DNA of 9,212 nt from Corynebacterium sp. (GTDB lineage Bacteria; Actinomycetota; Actinomycetes; Mycobacteriales; Mycobacteriaceae): positions 1-9,212 of the forward strand of contig NZ_JAPJNQ010000086.1 in assembly GCF_030826625.1 (NCBI RefSeq), written 5' to 3'. Numbering within the stretch: position 1 is the first letter of the stretch; every line of letters begins with the position of its first letter. The notes beneath the pieces are model-generated. The model ran no database searches. It was not told the DNA's origin and worked only from the letters and a program-made list of their open reading frames with translations. Made by a program: the position numbers and the translations under genes. This document shows, in pieces, positions 1 to 5,834 of the stretch.

Positions 1-2420
1 ATATCGCTGTCGTTGGGCTTCATCTTGAACGTCAACCCCTGGACAGTCAGGGAACCAGTGTGTCCAGCCAATTCCTTCATGCGGGAGCTAACGCGATCGG
101 ACTTGCTGATGTCGAACACGAGTGTCTGGCACGGCGTGTTCGCTGCCAGGGCGCCATCGATGACAAACTTCGCAAGATCACTGTGATAGCGGTACTGCTT
201 GGAATTGCCGCTTGGCGAGGACTTGAAGTGGTAGCGGCCAGTCGCAATACCGGCAGCCGGTGGCGTGTTCAGAACGAAGTTGCGGCCGTCGCCTTCAAAC
301 GTGGCCTTGTCTTGTAAGCCGTTAATGGTCAGGAGGAGTAGCAGCCGCTCAAACTGGTTCAGTACCTCACCGGACTGCTCATCGTAAGACTTCAAGCGGT
401 CACGCACTGACGGATCAAGGTTGTCGAAAACCTTCGCCTTCGCCGCAGCCATGTCCTTGCTTACAGTGGCGGCGTACTTCTTCTCAAGCTCCTGGAACGC
501 CTCATTGATCTCGTCAGCAGTGCGGTAACTGTCGTAGATCTTCGCAATCTCCTGAGCGAAATCGAAACCATTCTCAATGCGGCCCAGCACCTCGTCACTA
601 GCACCAAAGACGCTATCGAAGAGGTGGAATTTGTTCTCCAGCAGCTCCAAGATGCGCGCCTCAGCCGCATTGCCCTCATTGAAGAAATTGACGATAACAA
701 CGTCGTGCTTCTGGCCATAACGGTGAATGCGGCCGATGCGCTGCTCTACCCGCTGTGGGTTCCACGGCAGGTCGTAGTTGATCAGCATCGAGCAAAACTG
801 CAGGTTGATGCCCTCAGATGCCGCTTCCGTCGCGATCATGATCGAGCCGGAGTCACGGAAGTAATCAACAAGCGCTTTTCTACGATCCGCCGACGGGTTG
901 CCGGTAATGACGTCGCTACCTTCATTCTTTGTGAGCCACTCTTGATAAATCGCAGTCGCCTCAGGCGAATCGTTTTGGCCGTTGAACAGCACCAGCCCTT
1001 CCCCGTACCCAGCTTGCCGCAGTGTCTCCGCGATGAAGCTTTGGGTGTCGCTGTACTCGGTAAAGATGATGGCCTTTTCAGGGGATCCGACCTCACGCAG
1101 CCTCGCAAAGCCACGTTCAATGGCCTCCCCGAGTTTCAGCGACTTCTGATTCTGGTGAATCGATTCTGCGAGCGTCGCGTACTCCCTGAGCTCATCAATC
1201 TCGCCCTGCACCTTCTTGCGGACTTCTGGGTCCGACCAGTCCTCGTGCTTCTCCACGAGCTCCCCGAATGCCTCATATGCTGCCTGCTCCTCATCAAGCA
1301 TGTCGTTATCGAAATCGAACAGTGGCATACGGTGGCTGTGTGGCTGACCTGCAGCCAGCTCTTCCGCCAGCCGATTCGCAGTTCTACGCAACGTGATTCC
1401 GACGGCGTATGTTGAAGAACCCAACCGCTTGCGCATCACCTGCGAAGAAAGCGCTCGCTGCGAGTCATTGAACGCGTACAAGATATCCCGTTGGAGGTAG
1501 GCATTGACCAGATCATAAAGATCCAGTTCCGCCTGTGACGGCTGGAACTTCACGGTCAAGGGGTCACGCTTGGTGAACCGAATGTACTTCTCTGCATCAC
1601 GCCGCAAGGTGCGCTTGGTCAACTGGCCGACGCGCTCCGCCAAGTCATCGGGGCTGAATTCGGTGCTTCCTGTTTTCACATACCGCTCGCGGAAAACGTC
1701 AATAGACCGGAAATACTCCGGGTCGAAAATAGAGACAAGACCATAGATCTCTTCAAGACGGTTCTGTAGTGGGGTTGCTGTGAGCAGCACTACCTTGTTT
1801 GCGCCATCAAAAACCTCACCGACCGAATGTGCTACTTTGGCATGTTTTTTGCCCTTATAGAAGTTACGTAGCCGGTGGGCTTCGTCGGCAACGACTAAAT
1901 CCCACGGACGCATCAGATCCGCCTTGTTCTGCTGGACAAACTCGTAGGAAGCGATCAAAACCTGACCAGGTGTCTTGTTAGCCAGGAGCGTTGCCTTGGA
2001 TTTTGAGTCAAGCAGCTCAGATGGGATCAAGAACTTCTCGTACAGCTCCTGTTTCCATTGCTGACGGAGGCTGGCAGGAGCAACGATCAGGATGCGGCGT
2101 TTACGCTCTGCCCAATACTGCGTAATAACAATGCCCGCCTCGATCGTCTTACCGAGGCCGACTTCATCAGCCAACACGACGCCTCTTGTCGCGTTCCCCT
2201 TCAGCGCGAATAATGCTGCCTCAATCTGGTGAGGCTTGGGTTCCACCTGGGCGTCAAAAAGCAGTCCTGCAAGCTTGCCGACATGGTCATTGGCATAACT
2301 CCGCTCAAGCTCGTGCGCGAAATACTTCGCTTGATAGTTGGAGAGGTGTTGTCCGAAGGAGATTCCGGGGTTCTCACGGCCTGCGCTCTCCGGTACAGAC
2401 TGGTCTGGGCACTGAGTCAT
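1..2420 (-). CDS. SNF2/RapA-like DEAH-box helicase, C-terminus beyond window
   Basis: A superfamily 2 DNA translocase or helicase of the SNF2/RapA type. About 806 codons lie in the window without a stop, and the 3' end is off the left edge. Visible motifs: LADEVGLGKT (motif I, Lys91), DEAH box at 179-182 within VVADEAHRL, LLTATPLQN (motif III, TAT at 214-216), TEAASEGINLQ (motif V), and QRIGRIHRYGQ at 560-570 (motif VI with arginine finger). Two RecA lobes span roughly residues 50-300 and 440-610, with an acidic, helical insert between them. After residue 610 comes an alpha-helical tail and then a domain I do not recognise. The ATG at 2420 starts an MTQCPDQS N-terminus. It has only a weak purine stretch (GGGAAAA) upstream, and an in-frame TTG further up is possible but less likely. 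Helicases of this build occur in DISARM-like and type III restriction-associated gene sets, but no partner gene is visible. Function as ATPase/translocase is well supported; the biological role is inference. Confidence 0.9.
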   Translation of the reverse strand, partial: MTQCPDQSVPESAGRENPGISFGQHLSNYQAKYFAHELERSYANDHVGKLAGLLFDAQVEPKPHQIEAALFALKGNATRGVVLADEVGLGKTIEAGIVITQYWAERKRRILIVAPASLRQQWKQELYEKFLIPSELLDSKSKATLLANKTPGQVLIASYEFVQQNKADLMRPWDLVVADEAHRLRNFYKGKKHAKVAHSVGEVFDGANKVVLLTATPLQNRLEEIYGLVSIFDPEYFRSIDVFRERYVKTGSTEFSPDDLAERVGQLTKRTLRRDAEKYIRFTKRDPLTVKFQPSQAELDLYDLVNAYLQRDILYAFNDSQRALSSQVMRKRLGSSTYAVGITLRRTANRLAEELAAGQPHSHRMPLFDFDNDMLDEEQAAYEAFGELVEKHEDWSDPEVRKKVQGEIDELREYATLAESIHQNQKSLKLGEAIERGFARLREVGSPEKAIIFTEYSDTQSFIAETLRQAGYGEGLVLFNGQNDSPEATAIYQEWLTKNEGSDVITGNPSADRRKALVDYFRDSGSIMIATEAASEGINLQFCSMLINYDLPWNPQRVEQRIGRIHRYGQKHDVVIVNFFNEGNAAEARILELLENKFHLFDSVFGASDEVLGRIENGFDFAQEIAKIYDSYRTADEINEAFQELEKKYAATVSKDMAAAKAKVFDNLDPSVRDRLKSYDEQSGEVLNQFERLLLLLTINGLQDKATFEGDGRNFVLNTPPAAGIATGRYHFKSSPSGNSKQYRYHSDLAKFVIDGALAANTPCQTLVFDISKSDRVSSRMKELAGHTGSLTVQGLTFKMKPNDSD

Positions 2421-2737
2421 AATTTTCCCGATGTAGTGAAACTGCTTGCACGCGTCGGCGTTATTCAACTTTAGCGGGCGGGGCGCGATGGGTGAAACGC
2501 TTCCAATAGATTTTGTTTCTATGCGGTGCCGTGTTGAACCCATTCATTCATTCTAACGATCTAGAGTCAGCCTTGGGCCAGTCTTGCTACTCGACTTGTG
2601 AAGGTGGTTATGAAGTGTCCTGGGTTTTGTTCCTAGACATTTACCTTGTTTTCCATTATTTCCCGGGACCGGAGGGTGTCCGATTTTTTGTGGGGCCTGA
2701 CCCCCGGAAAGTGGACACGTCGGGGGTTAGGCCCCAG
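2421..2737. other. Non-coding interval with insertion-sequence end debris
   Basis: About 317 bases between the helicase start and the IS256 transposase remnant. I see no convincing gene; the open frames here lack a ribosome site and resemblance to known proteins. The right third holds short TGTCC...GGACA-type inverted ends and a 15-bp palindrome, which look like termini left by other insertion sequences. On the minus strand TAGAAT (2555-2550) could be a -10 element for the helicase, about 130 bases upstream of its ATG, but no good -35 accompanies it. The helicase promoter is therefore uncertain. Confidence 0.6.
2692..2735. repeat. 15-bp inverted repeat, IS-terminus-like
   Basis: GGGGCCTGACCCCCG (2692-2706) and CGGGGGTTAGGCCCC (2721-2735) are inverted copies with one mismatch, around a 14-base loop that carries GTGGACAC. 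Overlapping it, GTGTCC (2676-2681) and GGACAC (2713-2718) form a second short inverted pair. TGTCC/GGACA at an end is common among insertion sequences. The palindrome abuts the exact point where the IS256 transposase reading is lost (about 2738), so it probably marks the junction of a second, now mostly deleted element. As RNA it would also fold into a strong hairpin. Confidence 0.6.
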
Positions 2738-3285
2738 CCCATCGCAGCAGACAATGAACACATCCTGAACGCCACGGTTAGCCAAATCTGCGCACACTGA
2801 TGCCCAGAATGACGCACCTTCATTGTCAGCGATCCACAATCCCAGGATGTGCTTGATGCCGTCTATATCGATGCCAACTGCCATGTAGCAGGCCTTGTTG
2901 ATTACGCGGTGGCCATCGCGGATTTTCACGCGGAGCGCATCAAGGAAAATCACTGGGTAGAACTCGTCGAGTTAGCGGTTTTGCCATACCCAGAATTGAC
3001 GGTCTTGGTCTACGCCCCGTTGTGGTGATTGCTGCTCTGTGCGGTTTCCACCTGGGCTTTGGCCTTGCGGCCGGAATGGTTATAGCCCAAATGCGTATCC
3101 ATCTCTGCCTGCAGGCCAGCGTTGATCGATGTCTGCAGCAGGCCTTTGACCAGCTCGCTTGCATCATCGGCGGAAGTCGACAGCTCGCTGATCAGGCTGG
3201 CAAGTTCAGGTTTTTCCATCAGCTTCTTGCTGACTTCGTTGCCCCTTGCCGGGTCATGGTTTTTCTTCGGTGACACAGTAGTCAT
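2738..3285 (-). pseudogene. IS256-family transposase, decayed
   Basis: Remnant of a mutator-type (IS256/MULE) DDE transposase. The N-terminal part (3285-3013) reads MTTVSPKKNHDPARGNEVSKK, with the typical ELVKGLLQTSINAGLQAEMD segment. It stops at a TAG (3012-3010) shortly before an out-of-place fusion: the next bases encode TKTVNSGYG and then jump, in another frame, to WQNR-stop-LDEFYPV (TAA at 2974-2972). From about 2970 the catalytic core is open again (VIFLDALRVK, first Asp; then WIADNEGASFWASVCADLANR and IVCCDGL, second Asp). All sequence after CCDGL, including the third catalytic Glu, is gone. An intact family member has about 400 residues. The part missing between GYG and WQNR is the middle of the protein, an estimated 70-80 residues judging from remembered homologues. 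It has two nonsense codons, a frameshifting deletion and a 3' truncation, so it is certainly inactive. Confidence 0.9.
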
Positions 3286-3342
3286 TATCGGTGAAACTCC
3301 TTCTAGAGCAGAGCCTCACACACAAACATCCTGACACTTTCG
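2738..3342 (-). mobile_element. IS256-family insertion sequence, one end only
   Basis: The element carrying the transposase remnant. Its transposase-start end extends beyond the ATG through an AAGGAG ribosome site (3302-3297) and a leader to about 3340, where GAAAGTGTCAGGATG on the minus strand (near 3340-3326) is a plausible terminal inverted repeat. The other end is missing, replaced at about 2738 by palindromic DNA of different origin, so no inverted-repeat pair or target duplication can be recognised. The outer boundary at 3342 is approximate, set by where leader-like sequence ends, not by a matched terminus. Confidence 0.65.
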
Positions 3343-3455
3343 AGCTGCTCGATTAACCCAAAACGGGGGCGCAATTTCCCGGAGAAAAATCACAGAAATT
3401 CGGTAAGCCTATTCTGCACACACCTCATTCATTAAGCTGGGAATTAGATACGAAA

Positions 3456-3474
3456 TTAGGCCTGCCTTAACGTG
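3456..3474. promoter_or_regulatory. Possible DtxR-like iron box
   Basis: The 19 bases beginning TTAGGCCTGCCTTAACG match 11 of 19 positions of the DtxR consensus TTAGGTTAGCCTAACCTAA, with the left half (TTAGG) and centre (GCCT) intact and the right half weak. They also form an imperfect palindrome (TTAGGC facing GCCTTAA). The site lies 47 bases before the methyltransferase start, a normal place for a repressor site. A heme-degrading monooxygenase gene follows downstream, which makes iron control plausible. The match is borderline and could be chance. Confidence 0.35.
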
Positions 3475-3520
3475 TCTATCCTCGTCTAACGCTGGTGGGC
3501 CTTCGAGAAAGGAATCCACC

Positions 3521-4330
3521 ATGACTCACGGCTTACACCAGGACAATCCACTTCCCTATGCGCAGCGTCGTGCAGAAGATGCACCCGGCCACTGGCTGCT
3601 CGCGCGGCTGGGCAAACGAGTGCTACGACCAGGCGGTTTGGAACTCACCCGCAAGTTACTCAAGAATGCCAGCCTTACTGATGCTGATGTCGTCGAGTTG
3701 GCACCGGGCTTGGGGCGCACCGCCACCGAACTATTAAGTTTCCAACCCGCCAGCTATGTCGGCGTGGAAAAAGACGAAGATGCCGCACGCATTACCGGTG
3801 AGATCGTCAAAGACACCGGACGCATGGTGCACGCTGATGCCGCGGATACTGGTTTGCCCGATGCTCACGCTGACGTGGTGCTGGGTGAGGCAATGCTGAC
3901 GATGCAGTCGCCCACCGGCAAGCAAAAGATCGTTGACGAGGCCGTGCGGGTGTTGCGACCAGGTGGACGCTATGCGATTCATGAGCTCGGCCTGCAACCC
4001 GACGACCTTGACGATGAATTCAAGACAGAGCTGCGCAAGAACCTCGCGCGCGTGATTAAGGTTAATGCCCGCCCTCTCACCGTGGTTGAGTGGACAGAGC
4101 TTCTCGAAAACGCTGGCTTAGTTGTCGAGTGGACAGATACCGCGCCAATGGCGCTGCTAAAGATGCGCCGTAATCTTGCCGACGAAGGCCTGCTGGGTAC
4201 GTTGCGCATCATCAAAAATGCCTTGCTCGATAAGGATGCCAGGCGCCGCATGTTGGCAATGCGCAAGCTTTTCAACGAACACAGCGATGTCTTGCGCGGT
4301 GTGGCTTTGGTGGCCCGGAAACCGAGCTAG
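3521..4330 (+). CDS. Class I SAM-dependent methyltransferase
   Basis: A 269-residue Rossmann-fold methyltransferase of the UbiE/Methyltransf_11 kind, cytoplasmic with no signal peptide or membrane segment. Motif I is VVELAPGLGRTATELL (57-72, glycine loop APGLG). The acidic end of strand 2 is YVGVEKDEDAA (79-89), where Glu83 should contact the ribose of SAM. HADAADTGLPDAHADVVLGE (104-123) covers the adenine-binding and motif II region, and RVLRPGGRYAIHELG (143-157) is the usual post-motif III strand. The C-terminal half is helical and probably caps the substrate, which I cannot name. The ATG at 3521 is supported by GAAAGGA (3507-3513) seven bases upstream. A possible DtxR box lies further up. 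A MhuD-like gene follows in the same direction after 134 bases, with its own promoter-like sequence, so co-transcription is possible but not required. Confidence 0.88.
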   Translation: MTHGLHQDNPLPYAQRRAEDAPGHWLLARLGKRVLRPGGLELTRKLLKNASLTDADVVELAPGLGRTATELLSFQPASYVGVEKDEDAARITGEIVKDTGRMVHADAADTGLPDAHADVVLGEAMLTMQSPTGKQKIVDEAVRVLRPGGRYAIHELGLQPDDLDDEFKTELRKNLARVIKVNARPLTVVEWTELLENAGLVVEWTDTAPMALLKMRRNLADEGLLGTLRIIKNALLDKDARRRMLAMRKLFNEHSDVLRGVALVARKPS

Positions 4331-4352
4331 AACCAACCAAACGCTGAGGTTA

Positions 4353-4369
4353 CGGCGAGCAATTCGCCG
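4353..4369 (+). terminator. Weak hairpin after methyltransferase gene
   Basis: CGGCGA (4353-4358) and TCGCCG (4364-4369) make a perfect 6-bp stem with a 5-base loop, 22 bases past the methyltransferase stop. There is no T-run after it (CAAAATATC follows), so it would be at best a partial terminator or an RNA-end stabiliser. Confidence 0.3.
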
Positions 4370-4425
4370 CAAAATATCACAGTATTTCTGCTGAACTTCA
4401 CATTCCCCACCAGATTAACTATCGC

Positions 4426-4431
4426 TAAAAT
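4426..4431 (+). promoter_or_regulatory. Likely -10 element of the mhuD-like gene
   Basis: TAAAAT differs from TATAAT at one base and lies 33 bases before the ATG at 4465, giving an expected leader of about 27 bases. The region 17 bases upstream (TTCCCC, 4403-4408) is a poor -35, which is common in corynebacterial promoters. This suggests the monooxygenase can be transcribed without the methyltransferase gene. Confidence 0.45.
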
Positions 4432-4464
4432 GGTGGATGAATCCAACCGTAGAAAGGATGATCC

Positions 4465-4758
4465 ATGAGCTACGTCAACATCTCTGCCCTTACCTTCCCT
4501 GAAGGTGCTGGCCCGGAAATCGAGCAGCGCTTTGCGCAACGCGCAAAAGGCGTCGACAAGGCGGAAGGCTTTGAAAGCTTTGAGTTGCTGCGCCCCGTCG
4601 CCGGTGAGGATCGCTACTTCGTCGTCACCCGGTGGGACAGCCAGGAAAACTACCAAAAATGGGCTGATGCACGGCCAGCAGGCAACCATGTCGAAGATGA
4701 AAAGCGTGGCATGTCTGTTGACGTATTGGGCTTTGAATCCATCCAGCTGGAAAGCTAA
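4465..4758 (+). CDS. mhuD: MhuD/IsdG-like heme-degrading monooxygenase
   Basis: A 97-residue single ABM-fold (antibiotic biosynthesis monooxygenase) protein that aligns by eye with mycobacterial MhuD, which opens heme to release iron. Shared blocks are the GAGPE(I/L)E(Q/K)RFA-RA segment (14-27), GFE-F-LLRPV-GE-RYFVVT-W (35-57) and a helix ending in W66 and H75. These match the MhuD ruffling tryptophan and the axial heme histidine at identical numbers. The catalytic asparagine expected at position 7 is instead serine (VNISAL), with Asn at position 5. Length is close to the roughly 105 of MhuD. ATG is preceded by AGAAAGGA (4451-4458) at good spacing. The protein should act as a cytoplasmic homodimer. 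The last 12 codons and the terminator recur at 5673 because of a local duplication. Heme degradation is the best guess; with Asn7 missing, activity or products may differ. Confidence 0.78.
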   Translation: MSYVNISALTFPEGAGPEIEQRFAQRAKGVDKAEGFESFELLRPVAGEDRYFVVTRWDSQENYQKWADARPAGNHVEDEKRGMSVDVLGFESIQLES

Positions 4759-4865
4759 TCCAGCAAAAATCTTCACAGGCACGACAAGCGAAACCGCGGG
4801 CCCGGAAATCCGGAACCCGCGGTTTTCTTTACCCCCGGTTGCACGCGCCAACTGGCGCACCAGCC
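4722..4865 (+). repeat. Duplicated junction, copy 1 (mhuD tail and terminator)
   Basis: Matches 5673-5815. It covers the last 11-12 codons of the monooxygenase gene, its stop codon, the terminator and a following hairpin arm. To the end of the terminator (4722-4828) the copies differ at three bases and one A-run indel; after that they diverge more. Together with the gapB fragment at 4874-5003, it shows that a whole mhuD-terminator-gapB junction has been duplicated. Confidence 0.95.
4791..4828 (+). terminator. Strong intrinsic terminator of mhuD-like gene
   Basis: AAACCGCGGG (4791-4800) pairs perfectly with CCCGCGGTTT (4816-4825) around a loop that itself contains CCGGA/TCCGG, and TTTTCTTT follows. 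It ends the plus-strand mhuD-like transcript 32 bases past the stop. The A-run before the stem means it can also act on the minus strand. An almost identical copy lies at 5741. Confidence 0.9.
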
Positions 4866-4874
4866 GGGGGTTAA
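4829..4874. terminator. Long GC-rich hairpin beside the terminator
   Basis: TTACCCCCGG (4829-4838) faces CCGGGGGTTAA (4864-4874), with an inner stem GCGCCA/TGGCGC (4844-4849, 4852-4857), giving one long interrupted hairpin. The equivalent place beside intact gapB (about 5779-5815) keeps the inner part but not the outer C/G arms. It could stop transcription arriving on the minus strand through the lipoprotein gene and gapB fragment, although T-runs beyond it are short. The outer right arm may have been created when the gapB fragment was joined here. Confidence 0.45.
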
Positions 4875-5003
4875 GTAGCCGTTTTCGTTACGCAGGTAGT
4901 CGTTGACCTCGTCTTTGCTCACCTCGGTTTCCAGCTCGAGGTTCAATACAGCCATGGATACGTTCGGGGTGGGAACACGGATGGCATTACCGGTGAGCTT
5001 GCC
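4874..5003 (-). pseudogene. gapB: gapB fragment with internal deletion
   Basis: A minus-strand piece of glyceraldehyde-3-phosphate dehydrogenase. It encodes GKLTGNAIRVPTPNVSMAV and onward to NDYLR, then jumps directly to NENGY, the counterpart of NEYGYS in the intact enzyme. The 54 residues between (KVALLSN through VWYD) are missing as an in-frame deletion of 162 bp whose ends share AA. Positions 4888-5003 match 6097-6212 with 11 mismatches in 116 bases, but the protein differs by one residue (EVS for EVT). The whole N-terminal two thirds, including the NAD site and catalytic Cys, is absent; the fragment ends abruptly at 5003 against unrelated sequence. It is surely non-functional. Confidence 0.93.
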
Positions 5004-5056
5004 CACTGCCCACAAATGGCAGGCATGGTGTATAGCTACTTAGGCTGCAGAATGAT

Positions 5057-5524
5057 CTATTCCGTGGTTGTATCACCCACCCCTGTGAGGGCCCAGCCAT
5101 CATAATTAACCTCAAAAATCAGAGGCAGGTCTGCCGGTAACCATCCACGATAACCAAAGTATTCCGGGGCCCTATGGGAGCACAAAGTAACATCTAACCT
5201 ATCGAGCACGTCAAAATCAACGTCACCGTCGGCATCTTTCAGGTACACCACCTCTTGAGTGTCGTAGCTGCCTAAGTCATAAGCCTCATCAGGCTCCAGA
5301 CCCAGTTGTTCGGAAATATCATCAGCACTGGTGTATGGACATTGGACACCAAATTCTACCCAATGCTGACCATAAGCATCGCGAACCGAGATAGTAACCG
5401 GACCCCCAGATTCACTTGCAGCTGGTAACGCTTGTTCAATTTCGCTTGAACAAGCCACCAAGAATGCCATCAAAGACAACGCAAGGAACGCTTTACACTG
5501 CCCAAACCTCAAATGCAAAGTCAT
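5057..5524 (-). CDS. Small secreted lipoprotein of unknown function
   Basis: A 155-residue protein with a clear lipoprotein signal peptide: basic start (MTLHLRFGQCK), hydrophobic core FLALSLMAFLV and lipobox LVAC, with the lipidated Cys at residue 25 of this start. It should be anchored to the outer face of the cytoplasmic membrane. The mature part is acidic, has two cysteines (GVQCPYT and VTLCSHRA) that could form a disulfide, and an aspartate-rich KDADGDVDFDVLDRLD segment reminiscent of a calcium-binding loop. I do not recognise the family. The ATG at 5524 is preferred over the adjacent in-frame TTG because GGAG (5535-5532) lies seven bases upstream. The gene is the only intact one in the roughly 670-bp insert between the two copies of the duplicated junction, and a truncated reading frame ends 46 bases upstream of it on the same strand. 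Confidence 0.8.
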   Translation of the reverse strand: MTLHLRFGQCKAFLALSLMAFLVACSSEIEQALPAASESGGPVTISVRDAYGQHWVEFGVQCPYTSADDISEQLGLEPDEAYDLGSYDTQEVVYLKDADGDVDFDVLDRLDVTLCSHRAPEYFGYRGWLPADLPLIFEVNYDGWALTGVGDTTTE

Positions 5525-5570
5525 CAATCCACTCCAGTAGCAGTGACGGAAAGCATCCCCCTTGCCATTT

Positions 5571-5693
5571 TTATGGGTATGCTTGGCGAATTTTTTGGGT
5601 CGCAGTCTCTGCTTTGCTTTCTAGTTCTTTAGCTTTATAGCATGAAGGTACATCAACTACCGAGACACAGCCCGTATTGGGCTTTGAATCCAT
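5571..5693 (-). pseudogene. Possible 3' tail of a truncated gene
   Basis: On the minus strand an open frame ends at TAA (5573-5571) with a coding-like C-terminus, YKAKELESKAETATQKIRQ then AYP. The portion from the duplication junction (5672) to the stop is about 33 codons and looks like the end of a helical protein. Upstream of 5673 the frame runs antisense into the duplicated monooxygenase tail, where an ATG (5693-5691) happens to occur without a ribosome site. I read it as the cut-off 3' end of the gene that preceded the lipoprotein gene in its source genome. A frame this short can stay open by chance, so confidence is low. Confidence 0.35.
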
Positions 5694-5815
5694 TCAGCTC
5701 GAAAGCTAATTCAGCAAAATCTTCACAGGCACGACAAGCGAAACCGCGGGCCCGGAAATCCGGAACCCGCGGTTTTCTTCATCGCCGGTTGCACGCGCTA
5801 ACTGGCGAACCAGCC
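5673..5815 (+). repeat. Duplicated junction, copy 2 (mhuD tail and terminator)
   Basis: Second copy of 4722-4865. It still encodes VLGFESIQLES and stop (TAA 5707-5709) in the plus direction but has no gene body in front of it; unrelated DNA begins immediately at 5672. It is followed by intact gapB, so this copy probably marks the ancestral 3' neighbour of the monooxygenase gene. Confidence 0.95.
5741..5779. terminator. Intrinsic terminator, bidirectional, downstream of gapB
   Basis: AAACCGCGGG (5741-5750) pairs with CCCGCGGTTT (5766-5775), with TTTTCTT after it and an A-containing flank before it. In its present place no plus-strand gene feeds it. On the minus strand it lies 55 bases past the gapB stop and is the likely end of the gapB transcript, with AAA after the stem read as TTT on that strand. 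Confidence 0.75.
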
Positions 5816-5834
5816 AGCGTGGCCTATTCCAGTT

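Noticed and set aside
624..1415. 263-codon plus-strand open frame
   Set aside because: It lies wholly antisense to the helicase across its conserved motifs, has no recognisable domain, and its composition is that of a shadow frame.
2692..2735. CRISPR repeat or intrinsic terminator
   Set aside because: There is a single palindrome with no repeat-spacer periodicity and no T-run; its place at the transposase break favours an IS end.
2513..2800. 95-codon plus-strand frame in the IS debris
   Set aside because: It crosses the palindrome and the antisense side of the transposase remnant, and no protein family is recognisable.
4345..4363. Second DtxR-like site (TGAGGTTA...) before mhuD-like gene
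   Set aside because: Only the left half resembles the consensus and the right half is unrelated; it overlaps an unrelated hairpin.
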